NCBI RefSeq assembly: GCF_032842945.2
Contig: NZ_CP146606.1
Coordinates: 3,228,501-3,292,500 of the forward strand
Length of the DNA: 64,000 nucleotides
From: Roseovarius sp. W115
Lineage (GTDB): Bacteria > Pseudomonadota > Alphaproteobacteria > Rhodobacterales > Rhodobacteraceae
Direction: 5' to 3'
Shown: one piece after another, positions 31,594 to 41,874 of the stretch
Layout of the letters: the number at the start of each line of letters is the position of its first letter
Position numbering within the stretch: the first letter of the stretch is position 1
Translations under genes and position numbers: made by a program
The notes under the pieces: generated by a model
The model's input: the letters and a program-made list of their open reading frames with translations, nothing else
What the model was told of the DNA's origin: nothing
The model's database searches: none

Positions 31594-33417
31594 ATGGACC
31601 TGCGCAACATTGCTATCATTGCCCACGTAGACCACGGGAAAACCACCCTCGTGGATGAGTTGCTTAAGCAATCCGGCGTATTTCGCGAAGGTCAGGCCGT
31701 GGCCGAACGCGCCATGGACAGCAACGATCTTGAGCGTGAACGCGGTATCACCATCTTTGCCAAGCCCACCTCTGTGGAATGGAAATCCACGCGGATCAAC
31801 ATTGTTGACACCCCTGGCCACGCTGATTTCGGCGGCGAGGTCGAGCGGATTCTTTCGATGGTCGACGGTGTCGTTCTGTTGGTCGATGCCGCCGAAGGCC
31901 CGATGCCGCAGACCAAGTTCGTGACCTCCAAGGCGCTGGCGCTTGGCCTGCGCCCGATCGTGGTGCTCAACAAGGTGGACAAACCCGATGCCGAGCCGGA
32001 CCGCGCGTTGGATGAATGCTTTGATCTCTTCGCCTCGCTGGATGCCAATGAGGACCAACTGGATTTCCCGCATATGTATGCCTCTGGCCGCTCCGGCTGG
32101 GCCGATCATGAACTGGACGGACCGCGCGCCGACCTCTCCGCACTTTTTGATCTCATCGTCAATCACGTCCCTGCCCCACGCCAGGTGAGCCGCACGGATG
32201 AGGACTTCCGAATGCTGGCCACCACGCTGGGAGCTGATCCGTTTGTGGGTCGCATTCTGACAGGCCGAGTCGAATCCGGACACCTTAAGGTCGGAGCCAC
32301 CGTCCAGGCACTGAGCCGCATTGGCCAAAAGATCGAACAGTTCCGCGTCACCAAAATTCAGGCGTTTCGCGGACTGACCACACAAGACATCGATGAGGCG
32401 ACAGCCGGTGATATTGTCAGCATCGCTGGCATGTCCAAAGCGACAGTGGCCGATACAATCTGTGCTTTGGCCGTCGAAGAACCGCTTGAAGCACAACCCA
32501 TCGATCCGCCCACCATCTCGGTCACCTTTGGCATCAATGACAGCCCGCTGGCCGGTCGAGATGGCAAAAAGGTGCAGTCGCGCGTGATCCGCGAACGGCT
32601 CATGAAAGAAGCCGAGACCAATGTTGCGATCAAGGTCACCGACACGCCGGGCGGTGAGGCCTTTGATGTCGCGGGCCGTGGTGAGCTTCAAATGGGTGTG
32701 TTGATTGAAAACATGCGCCGCGAAGGGTTTGAGCTTTCGATTTCGCGCCCTCGGGTACTGATGCGGGAAGATGAGACGGGACAAAAGCTAGAGCCCATCG
32801 AGGAAGTTACGATTGATGTGGATGACGACTATTCCGGTGCGGTGATTGAGAAAATCACAGGGCCACGTCGCGGCGAAATGACCGAGATGAAACCGGCTGG
32901 TACGGGAAAAACGCGCATTGTGGCGCATGTGCCCTCGCGTGGGTTGATCGGGTATCATGGTGAGTTCCTGACGGATACACGCGGCACCGGTGTGCTCAAC
33001 CGCGTCTTTCACAGCTGGGCGCCACACAAGGGTCCGATCCCTGGCCGTCGTGCCGGGGTTCTGATTTCCATGGAAAACGGTGAATCTGTGGCTTACGCGC
33101 TGTGGAACCTTGAGGATCGGGGCAAGATGTTTATCGGGGCGCAGGCCAAGATCTACACGGGCATGATTATTGGAGAGCACAGCCGCGAAAATGATCTGGA
33201 AGTGAACCCGCTCAAGGGTAAGAAACTCACCAATGTACGCGCCTCTGGCACCGATGAGGCTGTGCGCTTGACCACGCCAATCACGCTCTCACTGGAAGAG
33301 GCGATTGCCTATATCAACGATGACGAGTTGGTTGAGGTCACACCGAACGCCATCCGTTTACGCAAACGCCATCTCGATCCGCATGAAAGAAAGCGAGCAT
33401 CCAAATCCGGGGCCTAG
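31594..33417 (+). CDS. typA: ribosome-associated GTPase TypA/BipA
   Basis: TypA is an EF-G-like translational GTPase linked to stress and 50S assembly. The 607-residue product has P-loop [15 protein letters not shown], switch regions ([11 protein letters not shown] and [15 protein letters not shown]), NKVD specificity motif, and the two C-terminal beta-barrel and alpha-beta domains ([20 protein letters not shown]). The start at 31594 has AGAGGAAAGA upstream. The length is usual. Confidence 0.96.
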   Translation: MDLRNIAIIAHVDHGKTTLVDELLKQSGVFREGQAVAERAMDSNDLERERGITIFAKPTSVEWKSTRINIVDTPGHADFGGEVERILSMVDGVVLLVDAAEGPMPQTKFVTSKALALGLRPIVVLNKVDKPDAEPDRALDECFDLFASLDANEDQLDFPHMYASGRSGWADHELDGPRADLSALFDLIVNHVPAPRQVSRTDEDFRMLATTLGADPFVGRILTGRVESGHLKVGATVQALSRIGQKIEQFRVTKIQAFRGLTTQDIDEATAGDIVSIAGMSKATVADTICALAVEEPLEAQPIDPPTISVTFGINDSPLAGRDGKKVQSRVIRERLMKEAETNVAIKVTDTPGGEAFDVAGRGELQMGVLIENMRREGFELSISRPRVLMREDETGQKLEPIEEVTIDVDDDYSGAVIEKITGPRRGEMTEMKPAGTGKTRIVAHVPSRGLIGYHGEFLTDTRGTGVLNRVFHSWAPHKGPIPGRRAGVLISMENGESVAYALWNLEDRGKMFIGAQAKIYTGMIIGEHSRENDLEVNPLKGKKLTNVRASGTDEAVRLTTPITLSLEEAIAYINDDELVEVTPNAIRLRKRHLDPHERKRASKSGA

Positions 33418-33439
33418 ACCGGGGTGGTCGTATACAAGG

Positions 33440-33910
33440 CTAAACCCGCTCTACCATATCCCCAATAGACACCAGCCCAGGTGACACCACCTGAGCGCAC
33501 CATCCGCCGTGACCGCGCATCGCGTTGTACCCGCCGGGGCCCAAAGCCGCCTCCATCCGGGAACAGGGCGCGCAGGGGGTGGTGATCTCAAGTTCCGCCT
33601 CACCCATCCGAAGTCGGTGGTTGCGCAGGGCCGTCAGGTTAATCCCTGACACCACGATATTGCGGCGCAAAAGCTCTGGCGTGACCTTACCGCGATGGGC
33701 TAGTGCTGCAATCACCGGCAGGTGCTCGGCTTGAATGAGTGTCACCGCACGTTTGCCCGACCGCCCATGATCCTCTTCCAATCCGTCTTTGACGACCCTC
33801 GCGGATGAGACAGGCACAACCTCGGCCAATCGCTCGGGGCGCACACCGATCCAGTCCACGCGCCCTGCCCCGGCATGGGTTTTGATCAGTTCGGCAAGTT
33901 TGCCCTGCAC
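33440..33910 (-). CDS. MOSC domain protein
   Basis: The 156-residue product is a single MOSC domain, related to the C-terminal part of molybdenum cofactor sulfurase. The conserved cysteine is in TTPCAPCSRMEAALGPGGYNA, read as TTPCAPCSRMEAALG. Other MOSC landmarks are the EEDHGRSGKRAVTLIQAEHL region and ELLRRNIVVSGINL. Such proteins are thought to handle molybdopterin-bound or carrier sulfur; the substrate here is unknown. It overlaps the end of the first DUF1330 gene by one base. Confidence 0.88.
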   Translation of the reverse strand: MQGKLAELIKTHAGAGRVDWIGVRPERLAEVVPVSSARVVKDGLEEDHGRSGKRAVTLIQAEHLPVIAALAHRGKVTPELLRRNIVVSGINLTALRNHRLRMGEAELEITTPCAPCSRMEAALGPGGYNAMRGHGGWCAQVVSPGLVSIGDMVERV

Positions 33911-34197
33911 TACTCGGTCGTCTCGACAATCACCAAATCGCGCTCTGACGCGCCGCGTGCATGATCGAGCGCCGCTTGATACTCTGCGCTGTGATAACAG
34001 GTTTCTGCCGCCTCAAGCGACGGGAATTTCGCCACCACATTACGTGGATGGTCGCGCCCCTCAAGCTGCACATAGCGCGCAGCCCGCGCAATGAAGTGCC
34101 CGCCATGTTTTTCCAACGCAGGCCCGGCCAGCTTGGCATAACGGCCATAAGCCTCTTCGTCAGTCACGGTCACATGAGCGATCCATAGTGCAGGCAT
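33910..34197 (-). CDS. DUF1330 protein, copy 1
   Basis: A 95-residue ferredoxin-like alpha+beta barrel protein of the DUF1330 family: WIAHVTVTDEEAYGRYAKLA, ARYVQLEGRDHPRNVVAKFP, and AALDHARGASERDLVIVE. A paralogue lies 125 bases upstream (34323-34607), similar in length and motif order but clearly diverged, so the pair looks like an old tandem duplication. The function of the family is not established. Confidence 0.88.
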   Translation of the reverse strand: MPALWIAHVTVTDEEAYGRYAKLAGPALEKHGGHFIARAARYVQLEGRDHPRNVVAKFPSLEAAETCYHSAEYQAALDHARGASERDLVIVETTE

Positions 34198-34209
34198 GTC
34201 AATTCTCCT

Positions 34210-34320
34210 TTGAAGCGTTTCGCCTTCACCTGAACTATCAGCGAAAGGTGAAACGCGTGCAACGAATGAGTGTCACGCTACGTTTCGCGATCATCTGTGA
34301 ACCGGGTCTATCGCGAAACG
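34210..34320. repeat. GCGTTTC-type inverted repeats between two DUF1330 genes
   Basis: Two hairpins sit in the 125-base gap. The first pairs GCGTTTC near 34214 with GAAACGC near 34250 with partial complementarity inside. The second is a perfect 11-base stem, CGTTTCGCGAT (34281-34291) with ATCGCGAAACG (34310-34320), around 18 bases. No T-run follows either. A similar 8-base arm pair with an 18-base loop lies after guaB at 44669-44702. They may be copies of a dispersed palindromic element. Confidence 0.5.
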
Positions 34321-34322
34321 CT

Positions 34323-34607
34323 CTAAATGCCGTCAACGATAACGATATCGCGTTCGCTGGAGGACACGGCAATCGGCAAAATGCGTTGATACTCAGGCGA
34401 GTTATACCAATCCAACGCCGCTTGATGGTCCGGAAACTCGATGATCACATGCCGGTCGGGGCTGTTGCCCTCAACTTGCGTCTGTGTGCCGCCTTTCACC
34501 AGAAACCGCCCGCCGGCTTTTTCGGCCAGCGCCACAGTCTGGCTGGCATAGGTCTGGTAGTCTTCCGGTTCTGTCACATTGATCCGGGCAATCACATACG
34601 CTGTCAT
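34323..34607 (-). CDS. DUF1330 protein, copy 2
   Basis: A 94-residue paralogue of the gene at 33910-34197, with the family landmarks ITEPEDYQTYASQT-like NVTEPEDYQTYASQTVALAE, GGTQTQVEGNSPDRHVIIEF and the SSERDIVIVDGI end that parallels ASERDLVIVETTE in copy 1. It lies just after alaS on the same strand with 35 bases between. Its function is unknown. Confidence 0.88.
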   Translation of the reverse strand: MTAYVIARINVTEPEDYQTYASQTVALAEKAGGRFLVKGGTQTQVEGNSPDRHVIIEFPDHQAALDWYNSPEYQRILPIAVSSSERDIVIVDGI

Positions 34608-34642
34608 ACTCTCCCCCTCCCAAGGGTGGCGGGAAAGAGAGG

Positions 34643-37300
34643 TTAAGCTTGCAACACCTGCTCTGCCGCCTTGATCGCCGCATCAGCGCGCGTCACATCC
34701 GTGCCACCGCCCTGCGCCATGTCCGGACGGCCGCCACCGCCCTTGCCGCCAAGTTCACCTACCGCGGCCCGGACAAGATCAACAGCAGAGACGCGTTCGG
34801 TCAAGTCTTTCGTCACACCAGCCGCCACAGCGGCCTTGCCGCCTGCATCCGCAATCAAGAGAATCGCGCCTGAGCCAAGCTTGTCTTTCATCTCGTCCAT
34901 CAGCGGCGGAAGGTCCTTGCCCGAGACGCCGGACAGTACCTGTGCGAGAAACTTGACCCCGCCGATGTCCTTGGCTTCGGGTCCTGCAGTCGCACCGCCA
35001 CCCATGGCCACATCACGGCGCAGTTGGGCAACTTCATTGCTCAGCGCCTTGCGCTCTTCCATCAACGCACGCACGCGATCCAGAACATCGCCAGGCTGCG
35101 CTTTGAGTTCCAGCGCCACTTCGGCCAGCCGGTGATCCTGTTCGCTGAGATATTTGAAGGCCTCGGCCCCTGTGAGCGCCTCAATCCGACGCACGCCAGC
35201 GCTTGAGGCGCTTTCGCCCAACGTCACGAACATGCCGATATCCCCGGTCTGACGCACATGCGTGCCGCCGCAAAGCTCAATCGAATAGGTCTGCCCGTCC
35301 AGCCCCTTGCCGGACCCGGCTTCGGTGCCCATTGAGACCACGCGGACCTCGTCGCCATACTTTTCGCCAAAGAGCGCCTGCGCGCCCAGTTCCCGTGCAT
35401 CATCGGGTGGCATAATCCGTGTCTCAACCGGCGTGTTTTGCCGGATATAGGCGTTCACCTCTTCCTCCACGCGTTTGATTTCCTCAAGGCTCATCGCCTT
35501 GGCATGGCTGAAGTCAAACCGCAGCCGATCGGCGGCATTGAGCGACCCGCGCTGCGCTACATGATCGCCAAGCGCGGCGCGCAGGGCTTCGTGCAGCAGG
35601 TGTGTGGCCGAATGGTTGGCGCGGATAGACGTGCGGCGCGTGTGGTCGACAACCAACTGCGCCGCAGCTCCACTGACGATCTCGCCTTCGGTGACATTGG
35701 CAATGTGAATGAATACACCCGCAACTTTCTTAGTGTCCGTCACGCGCGCCAAACCATTTTCAACGCGGATCACGCCGGTATCGCCCACCTGTCCACCGCT
35801 TTCGGCATAGAATGGCGTCTGGTTGAGCACAATTTGGACGTCGGCACCTTTCGTCGCCGCCTCGACAGGCGCACCATCCTGCACCAGCGCCACGATCTGT
35901 CCTTCGGCGATTTCAGTGTCATAGCCCAGGAAATCCGTGGTTCCGTGCTCTTCGGCAACATCAAACCAAACGCTGGCATCTGCCGCCTCACCTGTGCCGG
36001 CCCAGGCCGCACGCGCCTTGGCTTTTTGTTCGTCCATGGCCGCATCGAACCCAGCCACATCCACCTCACGGCCCTTTTCACGCAAGGCATCTTGGGTGAG
36101 GTCCAACGGAAACCCGTATGTGTCATAGAGCTTGAACGCCGCCTCTCCTGGCAAAGCCGCGCCATCGGAAAGCTTCTCAAGTTCATCATCCAAAAGCCGC
36201 AAGCCACGGTCGAGCGTTTGCTTGAAACGTTTCTCTTCCAGCTCCAGCGTTTCCTCAATCAGCGCCTGCGCCTGCCCCAACTCGGGAAAGGCCTGACCCA
36301 TCTGCGCCACCAGATTGGACACAAGCCGGTGCATCACCGGGTCCTGGGCCCCAAGCAAATGCGCATGTCGCATCGCCCGGCGCATGATCCGGCGCAGGAC
36401 GTAACCGCGCCCTTCATTTGATGGCATTACACCATCGGCGATCAGAAAACTGGTCGAGCGCAGGTGATCGGCAATCACCCGGTGATGGACATTGCCATCA
36501 CCATCAGGGTCCACATTTGTGGCGTTCGCACTGGCCTCAATGAGACTGCGCATCAGGTCGGTGTCGTAATTGTCATGCTTGCCCTGCAAGAGCGCACCGA
36601 TCCGTTCCAGCCCCATGCCGGTGTCAATCGACTGCATGTCCAGATCGACCATGCTGCCATCTTCGAAACGCTCGTTCTGCATGAAGACGAGGTTCCAGAT
36701 CTCAATAAATCGGTCGCCATCTTCCTCGGGGCTTCCCGGAGGGCCACCCCAGATGGCCGGTCCGTGGTCATAGAAAATCTCGGTACAAGGCCCGCATGGC
36801 CCCGTTGGGCCCATGGACCAGAAATTGTCATCCGTGGCGATACGGATGATGCGCTCATCGGGAAGGCCCGCGTGTTTCTTCCAGATCTCGGCGGCTTCAT
36901 CATCGGTATGATAAATCGTGACAAGAAGCTTGGATTTGTCGATCTCAAAGTCCTTGGTCAGCAGATCCCAGGCAAAGGGGATTGCGTCGGATTTGAAGTA
37001 ATCGCCGAAACTGAAATTGCCGAGCATCTCGAAAAACGTGTGGTGCCGAGCGGTATAGCCAACATTGTCGAGATCGTTGTGCTTGCCGCCTGCCCGCACG
37101 CATTTCTGGCTCGTCGTCGCGCGGGAATAATCGCGTTTCTCGACCCCGGTGAAGAGGTTCTTGAACTGCACCATGCCCGAGTTTGTGAACATCAGCGTCG
37201 GATCATTGCGCGGCACCAGCGGAGAGCTTGCCACGACCTCGTGATCGTTGCGGTCAAAGAAATTCAGAAAGGTCGAGCGGATCTCGTTCAGCGTAGGCAT
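34643..37300 (-). CDS. alaS: alanyl-tRNA synthetase
   Basis: The 885-residue enzyme has the class II catalytic domain at the N-terminus ([18 protein letters not shown]), the tRNA-recognition part, and an editing domain with zinc motif [11 protein letters not shown] and CGGTHV that removes mischarged serine and glycine. The C-Ala oligomerisation and tRNA-elbow domain closes the protein ([15 protein letters not shown]). The length is normal. It is read from the same strand as recA, 127 bases downstream of it and beyond a strong terminator. Confidence 0.97.
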   Translation of the reverse strand: MPTLNEIRSTFLNFFDRNDHEVVASSPLVPRNDPTLMFTNSGMVQFKNLFTGVEKRDYSRATTSQKCVRAGGKHNDLDNVGYTARHHTFFEMLGNFSFGDYFKSDAIPFAWDLLTKDFEIDKSKLLVTIYHTDDEAAEIWKKHAGLPDERIIRIATDDNFWSMGPTGPCGPCTEIFYDHGPAIWGGPPGSPEEDGDRFIEIWNLVFMQNERFEDGSMVDLDMQSIDTGMGLERIGALLQGKHDNYDTDLMRSLIEASANATNVDPDGDGNVHHRVIADHLRSTSFLIADGVMPSNEGRGYVLRRIMRRAMRHAHLLGAQDPVMHRLVSNLVAQMGQAFPELGQAQALIEETLELEEKRFKQTLDRGLRLLDDELEKLSDGAALPGEAAFKLYDTYGFPLDLTQDALREKGREVDVAGFDAAMDEQKAKARAAWAGTGEAADASVWFDVAEEHGTTDFLGYDTEIAEGQIVALVQDGAPVEAATKGADVQIVLNQTPFYAESGGQVGDTGVIRVENGLARVTDTKKVAGVFIHIANVTEGEIVSGAAAQLVVDHTRRTSIRANHSATHLLHEALRAALGDHVAQRGSLNAADRLRFDFSHAKAMSLEEIKRVEEEVNAYIRQNTPVETRIMPPDDARELGAQALFGEKYGDEVRVVSMGTEAGSGKGLDGQTYSIELCGGTHVRQTGDIGMFVTLGESASSAGVRRIEALTGAEAFKYLSEQDHRLAEVALELKAQPGDVLDRVRALMEERKALSNEVAQLRRDVAMGGGATAGPEAKDIGGVKFLAQVLSGVSGKDLPPLMDEMKDKLGSGAILLIADAGGKAAVAAGVTKDLTERVSAVDLVRAAVGELGGKGGGGRPDMAQGGGTDVTRADAAIKAAEQVLQA

Positions 37301-37373
37301 ATCGGGTCTCGCGGCATTGCAGCATTATTGGAGTCCGAGGTTTAGCCGCCGTGCTGATCCATGTCCACAACTA

Positions 37374-37407
37374 GAAACGGCCCGGGCGTTTTGCACCGGA
37401 CCGTTTC
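37374..37407 (-). terminator. rho-independent-type terminator after recA
   Basis: On the minus strand GAAACGGTCCGG pairs with CCGGGCCGTTTC over 12 base pairs (one G-T wobble) with a 10-base loop, starting 20 bases after the recA stop. The run after it (TAGTTG) is poor in T, so strength is uncertain, but the stem is the strongest in this part of the window. Confidence 0.6.
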
Positions 37408-37426
37408 CTGTCACTTGCTGGAAAAC

Positions 37427-38518
37427 TCAGGCTTCGAGGATATCATCATCCCCGCCTGTGTCATCCGATCCCATGCCTTCTGGCATATCAAAATCAAGGC
37501 CATGGGCGGCCCGGATTTTGTCTTCAATCTCATAGGCAACACGGGCGTTTTCCCGCAGGAATTCCTTGGCATTCTCACGCCCTTGCCCAATGCGTTCATC
37601 GCCGTAGCTGAACCAGCTGCCGGATTTCTCGACCACGCCCGCCTTGACGCCCAGGTCAAGAAGTTCACCCATCTTGGAAATACCTTCACCATACATGATG
37701 TCAAATTCAACCTGCTTGAAGGGCGGTGCCATCTTGTTCTTGACGACTTTCACACGGGTCTGGTTGCCCACGACCTCGTCACGATCCTTGATTGCGCCAA
37801 TCCGGCGAATGTCGAGCCGCACCGAGCTGTAGAATTTCAAAGCGTTGCCGCCGGTCGTTGTCTCGGGGCTTCCGAACATGACGCCGATTTTCATGCGGAT
37901 CTGGTTGATGAAGATCACGGTGCATTTTGATTTATTGATCGAACCAGTGAGCTTGCGCATCGCCTGGCTCATCAGCCGGGCATGCACGCCGACGCTGCTG
38001 TCGCCCATGTCACCTTCGAGTTCAGACTTGGGCGTGAGAGCCGCAACGGAGTCCACTACGATCATGCTGACTGCACCAGAGCGCACCAGAGTGTCAACGA
38101 TCTCAAGGCTTTGCTCACCTGTGTCAGGCTGAGAAATCAAAAGCTCATCCAGATCAACTCCCAGTTTACGGGCATAAATCGGATCGAGTGCATGCTCGGC
38201 ATCAACAAAGGCGCAAACACCGCCTTTTTTCTGTTCTTCGGCGACGCAATGCAGCGTCAACGTTGTCTTACCAGAGCTTTCTGGCCCGTAAATCTCAACA
38301 ATGCGCCCCTTGGGCACGCCACCGATGCCAAGCGCAATATCAAGACCCAAAGAACCGGTCGATGTGGCCTCAACCTCTTGCACTGGGTTGTCAGCACCCA
38401 GTTTCATGATCGAACCTTTGCCAAATTGGCGCTCAATCTGTGCCAATGCGCTGTCGAGCGCTTTTTGACGGTCTGTGTTTTTCTTGGGATCCATGTCCAA
38501 AAGTTCTGCTGTTGCCAT
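37427..38518 (-). CDS. recA: recombinase RecA
   Basis: RecA drives homologous recombination and stimulates LexA self-cleavage. From the ATG at 38518 ([13 protein letters not shown]) the product is 363 residues. It has Walker [30 protein letters not shown] [18 protein letters not shown], the L2 loop ([16 protein letters not shown]), and an acidic tail ([14 protein letters not shown]). The open frame upstream of this ATG is not RecA-like. A near-consensus LexA box lies about 95 bases upstream and a terminator downstream. Confidence 0.97.
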   Translation of the reverse strand: MATAELLDMDPKKNTDRQKALDSALAQIERQFGKGSIMKLGADNPVQEVEATSTGSLGLDIALGIGGVPKGRIVEIYGPESSGKTTLTLHCVAEEQKKGGVCAFVDAEHALDPIYARKLGVDLDELLISQPDTGEQSLEIVDTLVRSGAVSMIVVDSVAALTPKSELEGDMGDSSVGVHARLMSQAMRKLTGSINKSKCTVIFINQIRMKIGVMFGSPETTTGGNALKFYSSVRLDIRRIGAIKDRDEVVGNQTRVKVVKNKMAPPFKQVEFDIMYGEGISKMGELLDLGVKAGVVEKSGSWFSYGDERIGQGRENAKEFLRENARVAYEIEDKIRAAHGLDFDMPEGMGSDDTGGDDDILEA

Positions 38519-38610
38519 ACCTGTCGCCTTCCTTATTTCATAGGCCGCTTGGCGCGTCCATGACTGCTTTCGTTCACCTCTTGTTCTCAAAGCTTATGAA
38601 GACAAAAGGA

Positions 38611-38625
38611 GAACATTTCAAGAAA
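38611..38625 (-). promoter_or_regulatory. possible LexA box between recA and a sulfotransferase-like gene
   Basis: The plus strand reads GAACATTTCAAGAAA, a GAAC-N7-GAAA site one base off the SOS consensus, 93 bases upstream of the recA ATG and 76 bases upstream of the divergent gene at 38701. It resembles the perfect box at 2612-2626 in spacing and A/T-rich core. RecA autoregulation by LexA is well known, which raises its likelihood. Confidence 0.5.
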
Positions 38626-38700
38626 ATTGTTCGTATTTGATTTTTGCGTGGATGCGTTAAAGAGTGGTGAATAGCAGTCAAAACGAGGACACTCCCGCAG

Positions 38701-39345
38701 ATGCTTGCGTTTTCTAAAGAAAAACTCGTTTTTTTGTCTGTGCCCAAAACTGGCACCACGGCTTATCAGGATGCCTTGGCTGCTCGTGCTTCATTGGTCG
38801 TGCGTGACCCACCGGAACTCAAACATGCGCCGGTCTTTCGATACAATCGTTTCTTTCGCCCCTCGTTAGAGAAGTTTTGCGGCGAGGGATTCGACGTACT
38901 CGCGGTGATGCGCGAGCCCATCGATTGGCTCGGTAGCTGGTATCGCTATCGCCGCCGTCCCGGCCACGAAGGTACGCGAACCTCAACGCATGAGCTGAGC
39001 TTCGATGAGTTTGTGCTGGCCTATCTGAAAGGCAATCGTCCGCCCTGTGCCAATGTCGGCTCTCAGGCCAAGTTTCTGGAGCCGCAGAAAAATGGCACAG
39101 CGGTCACGCATCTCTTTCGGTATGAAGATCAGCAGGGGCTGACAGATTTCCTGAAAAATCGTTTGAAAACAGATGTCTTTACAAGACGGCTGAACCAGTC
39201 CCCAAAACTGGAGCTCCTGCTTAGCGCAGAAGTGGAGACCGAGCTTCGACGTAAATGTGCGGTCGAATTTGCATTGTATGACGGAATTGACGCCAACGGG
39301 CTCTACACACCGCTGTCTCATGGAGAGGCCCCGGCGCACCGATAG
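38701..39345 (+). CDS. small sulfotransferase-like protein
   Basis: The 214-residue product begins with a PAPS-type 5'-phosphosulfate loop (VFLSVPKTGTTAYQDAL, PKTGTT at residues 15-20). It has a possible 3'-phosphate motif in VLAVMREPIDWLGSWYRYRR. That supports the sulfotransferase fold, but the protein is shorter than most, and the substrate is unknown. It is divergent from recA, sharing a promoter region with a possible LexA box, and converges on cckA with three bases between the stops. Confidence 0.75.
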   Translation: MLAFSKEKLVFLSVPKTGTTAYQDALAARASLVVRDPPELKHAPVFRYNRFFRPSLEKFCGEGFDVLAVMREPIDWLGSWYRYRRRPGHEGTRTSTHELSFDEFVLAYLKGNRPPCANVGSQAKFLEPQKNGTAVTHLFRYEDQQGLTDFLKNRLKTDVFTRRLNQSPKLELLLSAEVETELRRKCAVEFALYDGIDANGLYTPLSHGEAPAHR

Positions 39346-39348
39346 GGA

Positions 39349-41694
39349 TCATTGCCCAGGAATGGATTTCGCGCGCATCATCTGACGTTGGACAATATCG
39401 GTCAAATCCGTCAGCGAAAATGGCTTTGGCAGGAACAGTGAGTTCGGAATGCGGGCCTGAATTTCCCCAAAGGTTTCGGCGGCGTAACCAGACATGAAAA
39501 CAACCTGAGTTTCGGGTCGTGATTGCAATGCGCGAATAACCCAGCTTGGTCCGTCTATTCCGGGCATCACCACATCTGAGACAAACACATCAACACTCAG
39601 AGTCGTGTCCTTCAATAGTTCAAGTGCTGATTCTGCCGAATCTGCTTCAAGAACTGTGAGGCCACGCATTTGCAAGGCACGACTGGCAAATGCCCGCACC
39701 GGAGCCTCATCTTCCACCAGCAAAACCACGCCCTCAACCGGTCGGTCATGCGCAACCTCTTCGGCAGGCGTTTTCTCAGGCGCTTGAATGGCGTCGTGAG
39801 CCGGAAACAAAAGTTGAAACACAGTGCCCTCGCCCGGCGTGCTGTCTGCAAAAATAAATCCTCCGGTCTGTTTCACGATGCCGTAGGCCGTCGAAAGCCC
39901 CAAGCCCGTGCCCTCACCTGTGCGTTTGGTTGTGTAAAACGGTTCAAACACTTTCTGGATTTTGTCGGCGGGAATCCCCATACCACTGTCTTCAACACTG
40001 ACGCGCACATAGCGCCCGGGCGCTACGATTGCACGATCCCGCCACAGCGGATCATCAAGGGTGATGTTTTCAGTACGCACTCTGATATCGCCCCCTTCGG
40101 GCATGGCATCGCGCGCATTGACGACCAGGTTCATCAAAACCTGTTCCAGCTGACGCTTGTCTGCGCGGATCGACGACAGGGTCGGATCATGGCTGAGCGA
40201 GAGGGTAACTTTCTCACCCACGAGACGATTGAGCAGGTGCGTGAGGTCCGACAGCATATCCCGCAGATCCATGATTTCCGGGCGCAGCGTTTGCTTGCGT
40301 GAATAGGCCAAAAGCTGACTGACCAATGCTGCCGCGCGATTTGCGTTCTGATTGATCTGTACCAGGTCGGCAAAATCTGGATCCCCCTGATCATGGCGCA
40401 GCAAAAGAAGGTCGCAATGGCCAGTGATCGCCGTCAAAAGGTTGTTGAAATCATGCGCCACACCACCAGCCAACTGGCCAATCGCTTGCATTTTCTGGCT
40501 TTGTACAAACTGCGCCTCCAGCGACTTGAGTTTGGTTGCGTCGCTCAGCACCGCGATCAAAACGGTTTCACCTGCTTCGGTGGCGCGGTTCAGCGTCACC
40601 TGAAGAAACACCTCACGATCCTCACGTTTGACGCGCAGGAATTCCGAATGCACACCGCCACGCCCGGCCGCTGCATCTTCGAGCCAATCAGGGATTGAGC
40701 GCCCAAGGCCTTCCATAAGGTCGCTCACGATTTTGCCCGAGCAGCCCTCAACACCCAACAGATCACGCGCCGGACGGTTTGACAGATGTATTTCGCCCGT
40801 ACGCGCCAGTTTGAGCAACGGGACAGGCAATTCATCAAAAAATGCCCATCCATCCGGTTGACGTTCCGTCGGCGCAATGCCCGGGAGCAGGAACACTTCT
40901 CGTCGCCCTGCTGCGCCTTCAAGCTCAACCACCAGACAAGACACCGCGCCTTCGCTGCTGTTGATCTTGTTGATCTGACCCGACCGCAGGGGCAATTTGG
41001 GAAATACGCGATCGAGTGTGCGCGCACGTTCCCCGATCAGATCACGCGCCGCCGTGTTCATGTATAGAACCGCTCCATTGCGCCCAACGGTCATCATCGG
41101 CAAGGGCATCGGATCCGCTTCACTGGCAGGGCGCTCCGCCGATTTTTCAATCCGCCAGATAAAATGATCATCTCGTGTGCGATGCACCGAGAGGCGGAAA
41201 TGTCCGTCCCGCGTTACCACATCCTCATGCGCGGCTCCGCGTGCAACCGCACGGGATTCCAGGCGAAATAAGACCGGACCGGGGTTGGCGATACTGTTTT
41301 GCAAAACACCGGCCAGGGTATGAAGCACCTGCCCTTCAAAAAGCTGCATGGCGGCACGATTGGCGTATTGGATGTCACCCTTTGCACTGGTCATAAAACT
41401 GGGGCTGGCGTCGTCATCAAAAAAGTGTTCCGCCGTTTTCAGCGTGTGCAAATCAGACCTTTGGCTGAGTGTGTTCAGGGCGAGGATCAGACCGGTTGTC
41501 AGCAAAAGCAGAATCGAGATCAGCAAAAGCACCAAAGATGGAAAGTCAGGCACAACATTGGAGGTCAGAAAACATGCCGTTGCGATGACGAAGACCGCGC
41601 GGGTTCGCGGTCTAAGACGTGTTCTTGTTGCGCGTGCCGCAGAGAAATGCCCTGTGGTATCAGCCAAAACTGCATCCCCGTTACTGAAACTCAC
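39349..41694 (-). CDS. cckA: hybrid histidine kinase CckA
   Basis: CckA starts the phosphorelay that controls CtrA through ChpT. The 781-residue protein has two membrane spans (about residues 32-48 and 52-73), PAS-type sensor repeats (about 95-390), a dimerisation helix with the phospho-histidine H414 in GGVAHDFNNLL, the ATPase domain (NLVVNARDAM, EDSGMGIPADK, GEGTGLGLSTAYG), and a C-terminal receiver with D707 and K757 (LPKPFS). The layout matches CckA. The start is uncertain: GTG at 41694 has GAGG directly against it, and TTG at 41667 has a better-spaced GGGGA. A perfect CtrA site lies upstream. Confidence 0.93.
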   Translation of the reverse strand: MSFSNGDAVLADTTGHFSAARATRTRLRPRTRAVFVIATACFLTSNVVPDFPSLVLLLISILLLLTTGLILALNTLSQRSDLHTLKTAEHFFDDDASPSFMTSAKGDIQYANRAAMQLFEGQVLHTLAGVLQNSIANPGPVLFRLESRAVARGAAHEDVVTRDGHFRLSVHRTRDDHFIWRIEKSAERPASEADPMPLPMMTVGRNGAVLYMNTAARDLIGERARTLDRVFPKLPLRSGQINKINSSEGAVSCLVVELEGAAGRREVFLLPGIAPTERQPDGWAFFDELPVPLLKLARTGEIHLSNRPARDLLGVEGCSGKIVSDLMEGLGRSIPDWLEDAAAGRGGVHSEFLRVKREDREVFLQVTLNRATEAGETVLIAVLSDATKLKSLEAQFVQSQKMQAIGQLAGGVAHDFNNLLTAITGHCDLLLLRHDQGDPDFADLVQINQNANRAAALVSQLLAYSRKQTLRPEIMDLRDMLSDLTHLLNRLVGEKVTLSLSHDPTLSSIRADKRQLEQVLMNLVVNARDAMPEGGDIRVRTENITLDDPLWRDRAIVAPGRYVRVSVEDSGMGIPADKIQKVFEPFYTTKRTGEGTGLGLSTAYGIVKQTGGFIFADSTPGEGTVFQLLFPAHDAIQAPEKTPAEEVAHDRPVEGVVLLVEDEAPVRAFASRALQMRGLTVLEADSAESALELLKDTTLSVDVFVSDVVMPGIDGPSWVIRALQSRPETQVVFMSGYAAETFGEIQARIPNSLFLPKPFSLTDLTDIVQRQMMRAKSIPGQ

Positions 41695-41716
41695 CCTCGT
41701 CTTTGGGGTGCAAGTT

Positions 41717-41731
41717 TTAAGGTCAGATTAA
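41717..41731 (-). promoter_or_regulatory. perfect CtrA binding site upstream of cckA
   Basis: TTAAGGTCAGATTAA matches TTAA-N7-TTAA exactly. It ends 22 bases before the GTG start of cckA in the 180-base gap after rsmB. If the site overlaps a -35 region, transcription would begin close to or within the first codons, which fits the TTG start at 41667 or repression by CtrA. Feedback of CtrA on its own kinase is inferred. Confidence 0.65.
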
Positions 41732-41874
41732 TCTTGGCCGTCGATACACGTCAAGGTTGTATATCGTGATCGTTTCTTCTTTTAAAGCGCCAGGCCTTTC
41801 ACCTGGGACGTCAGATAAAGGCAGATCGCACGCAAAACTCGTATCATGCGCTGCGTTCGACCCAAAGCTGTGAG

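Noticed and set aside
31471..32784. 437-codon open frame antisense to typA
   Set aside because: It mirrors the GTPase gene, which is intact with all motifs.
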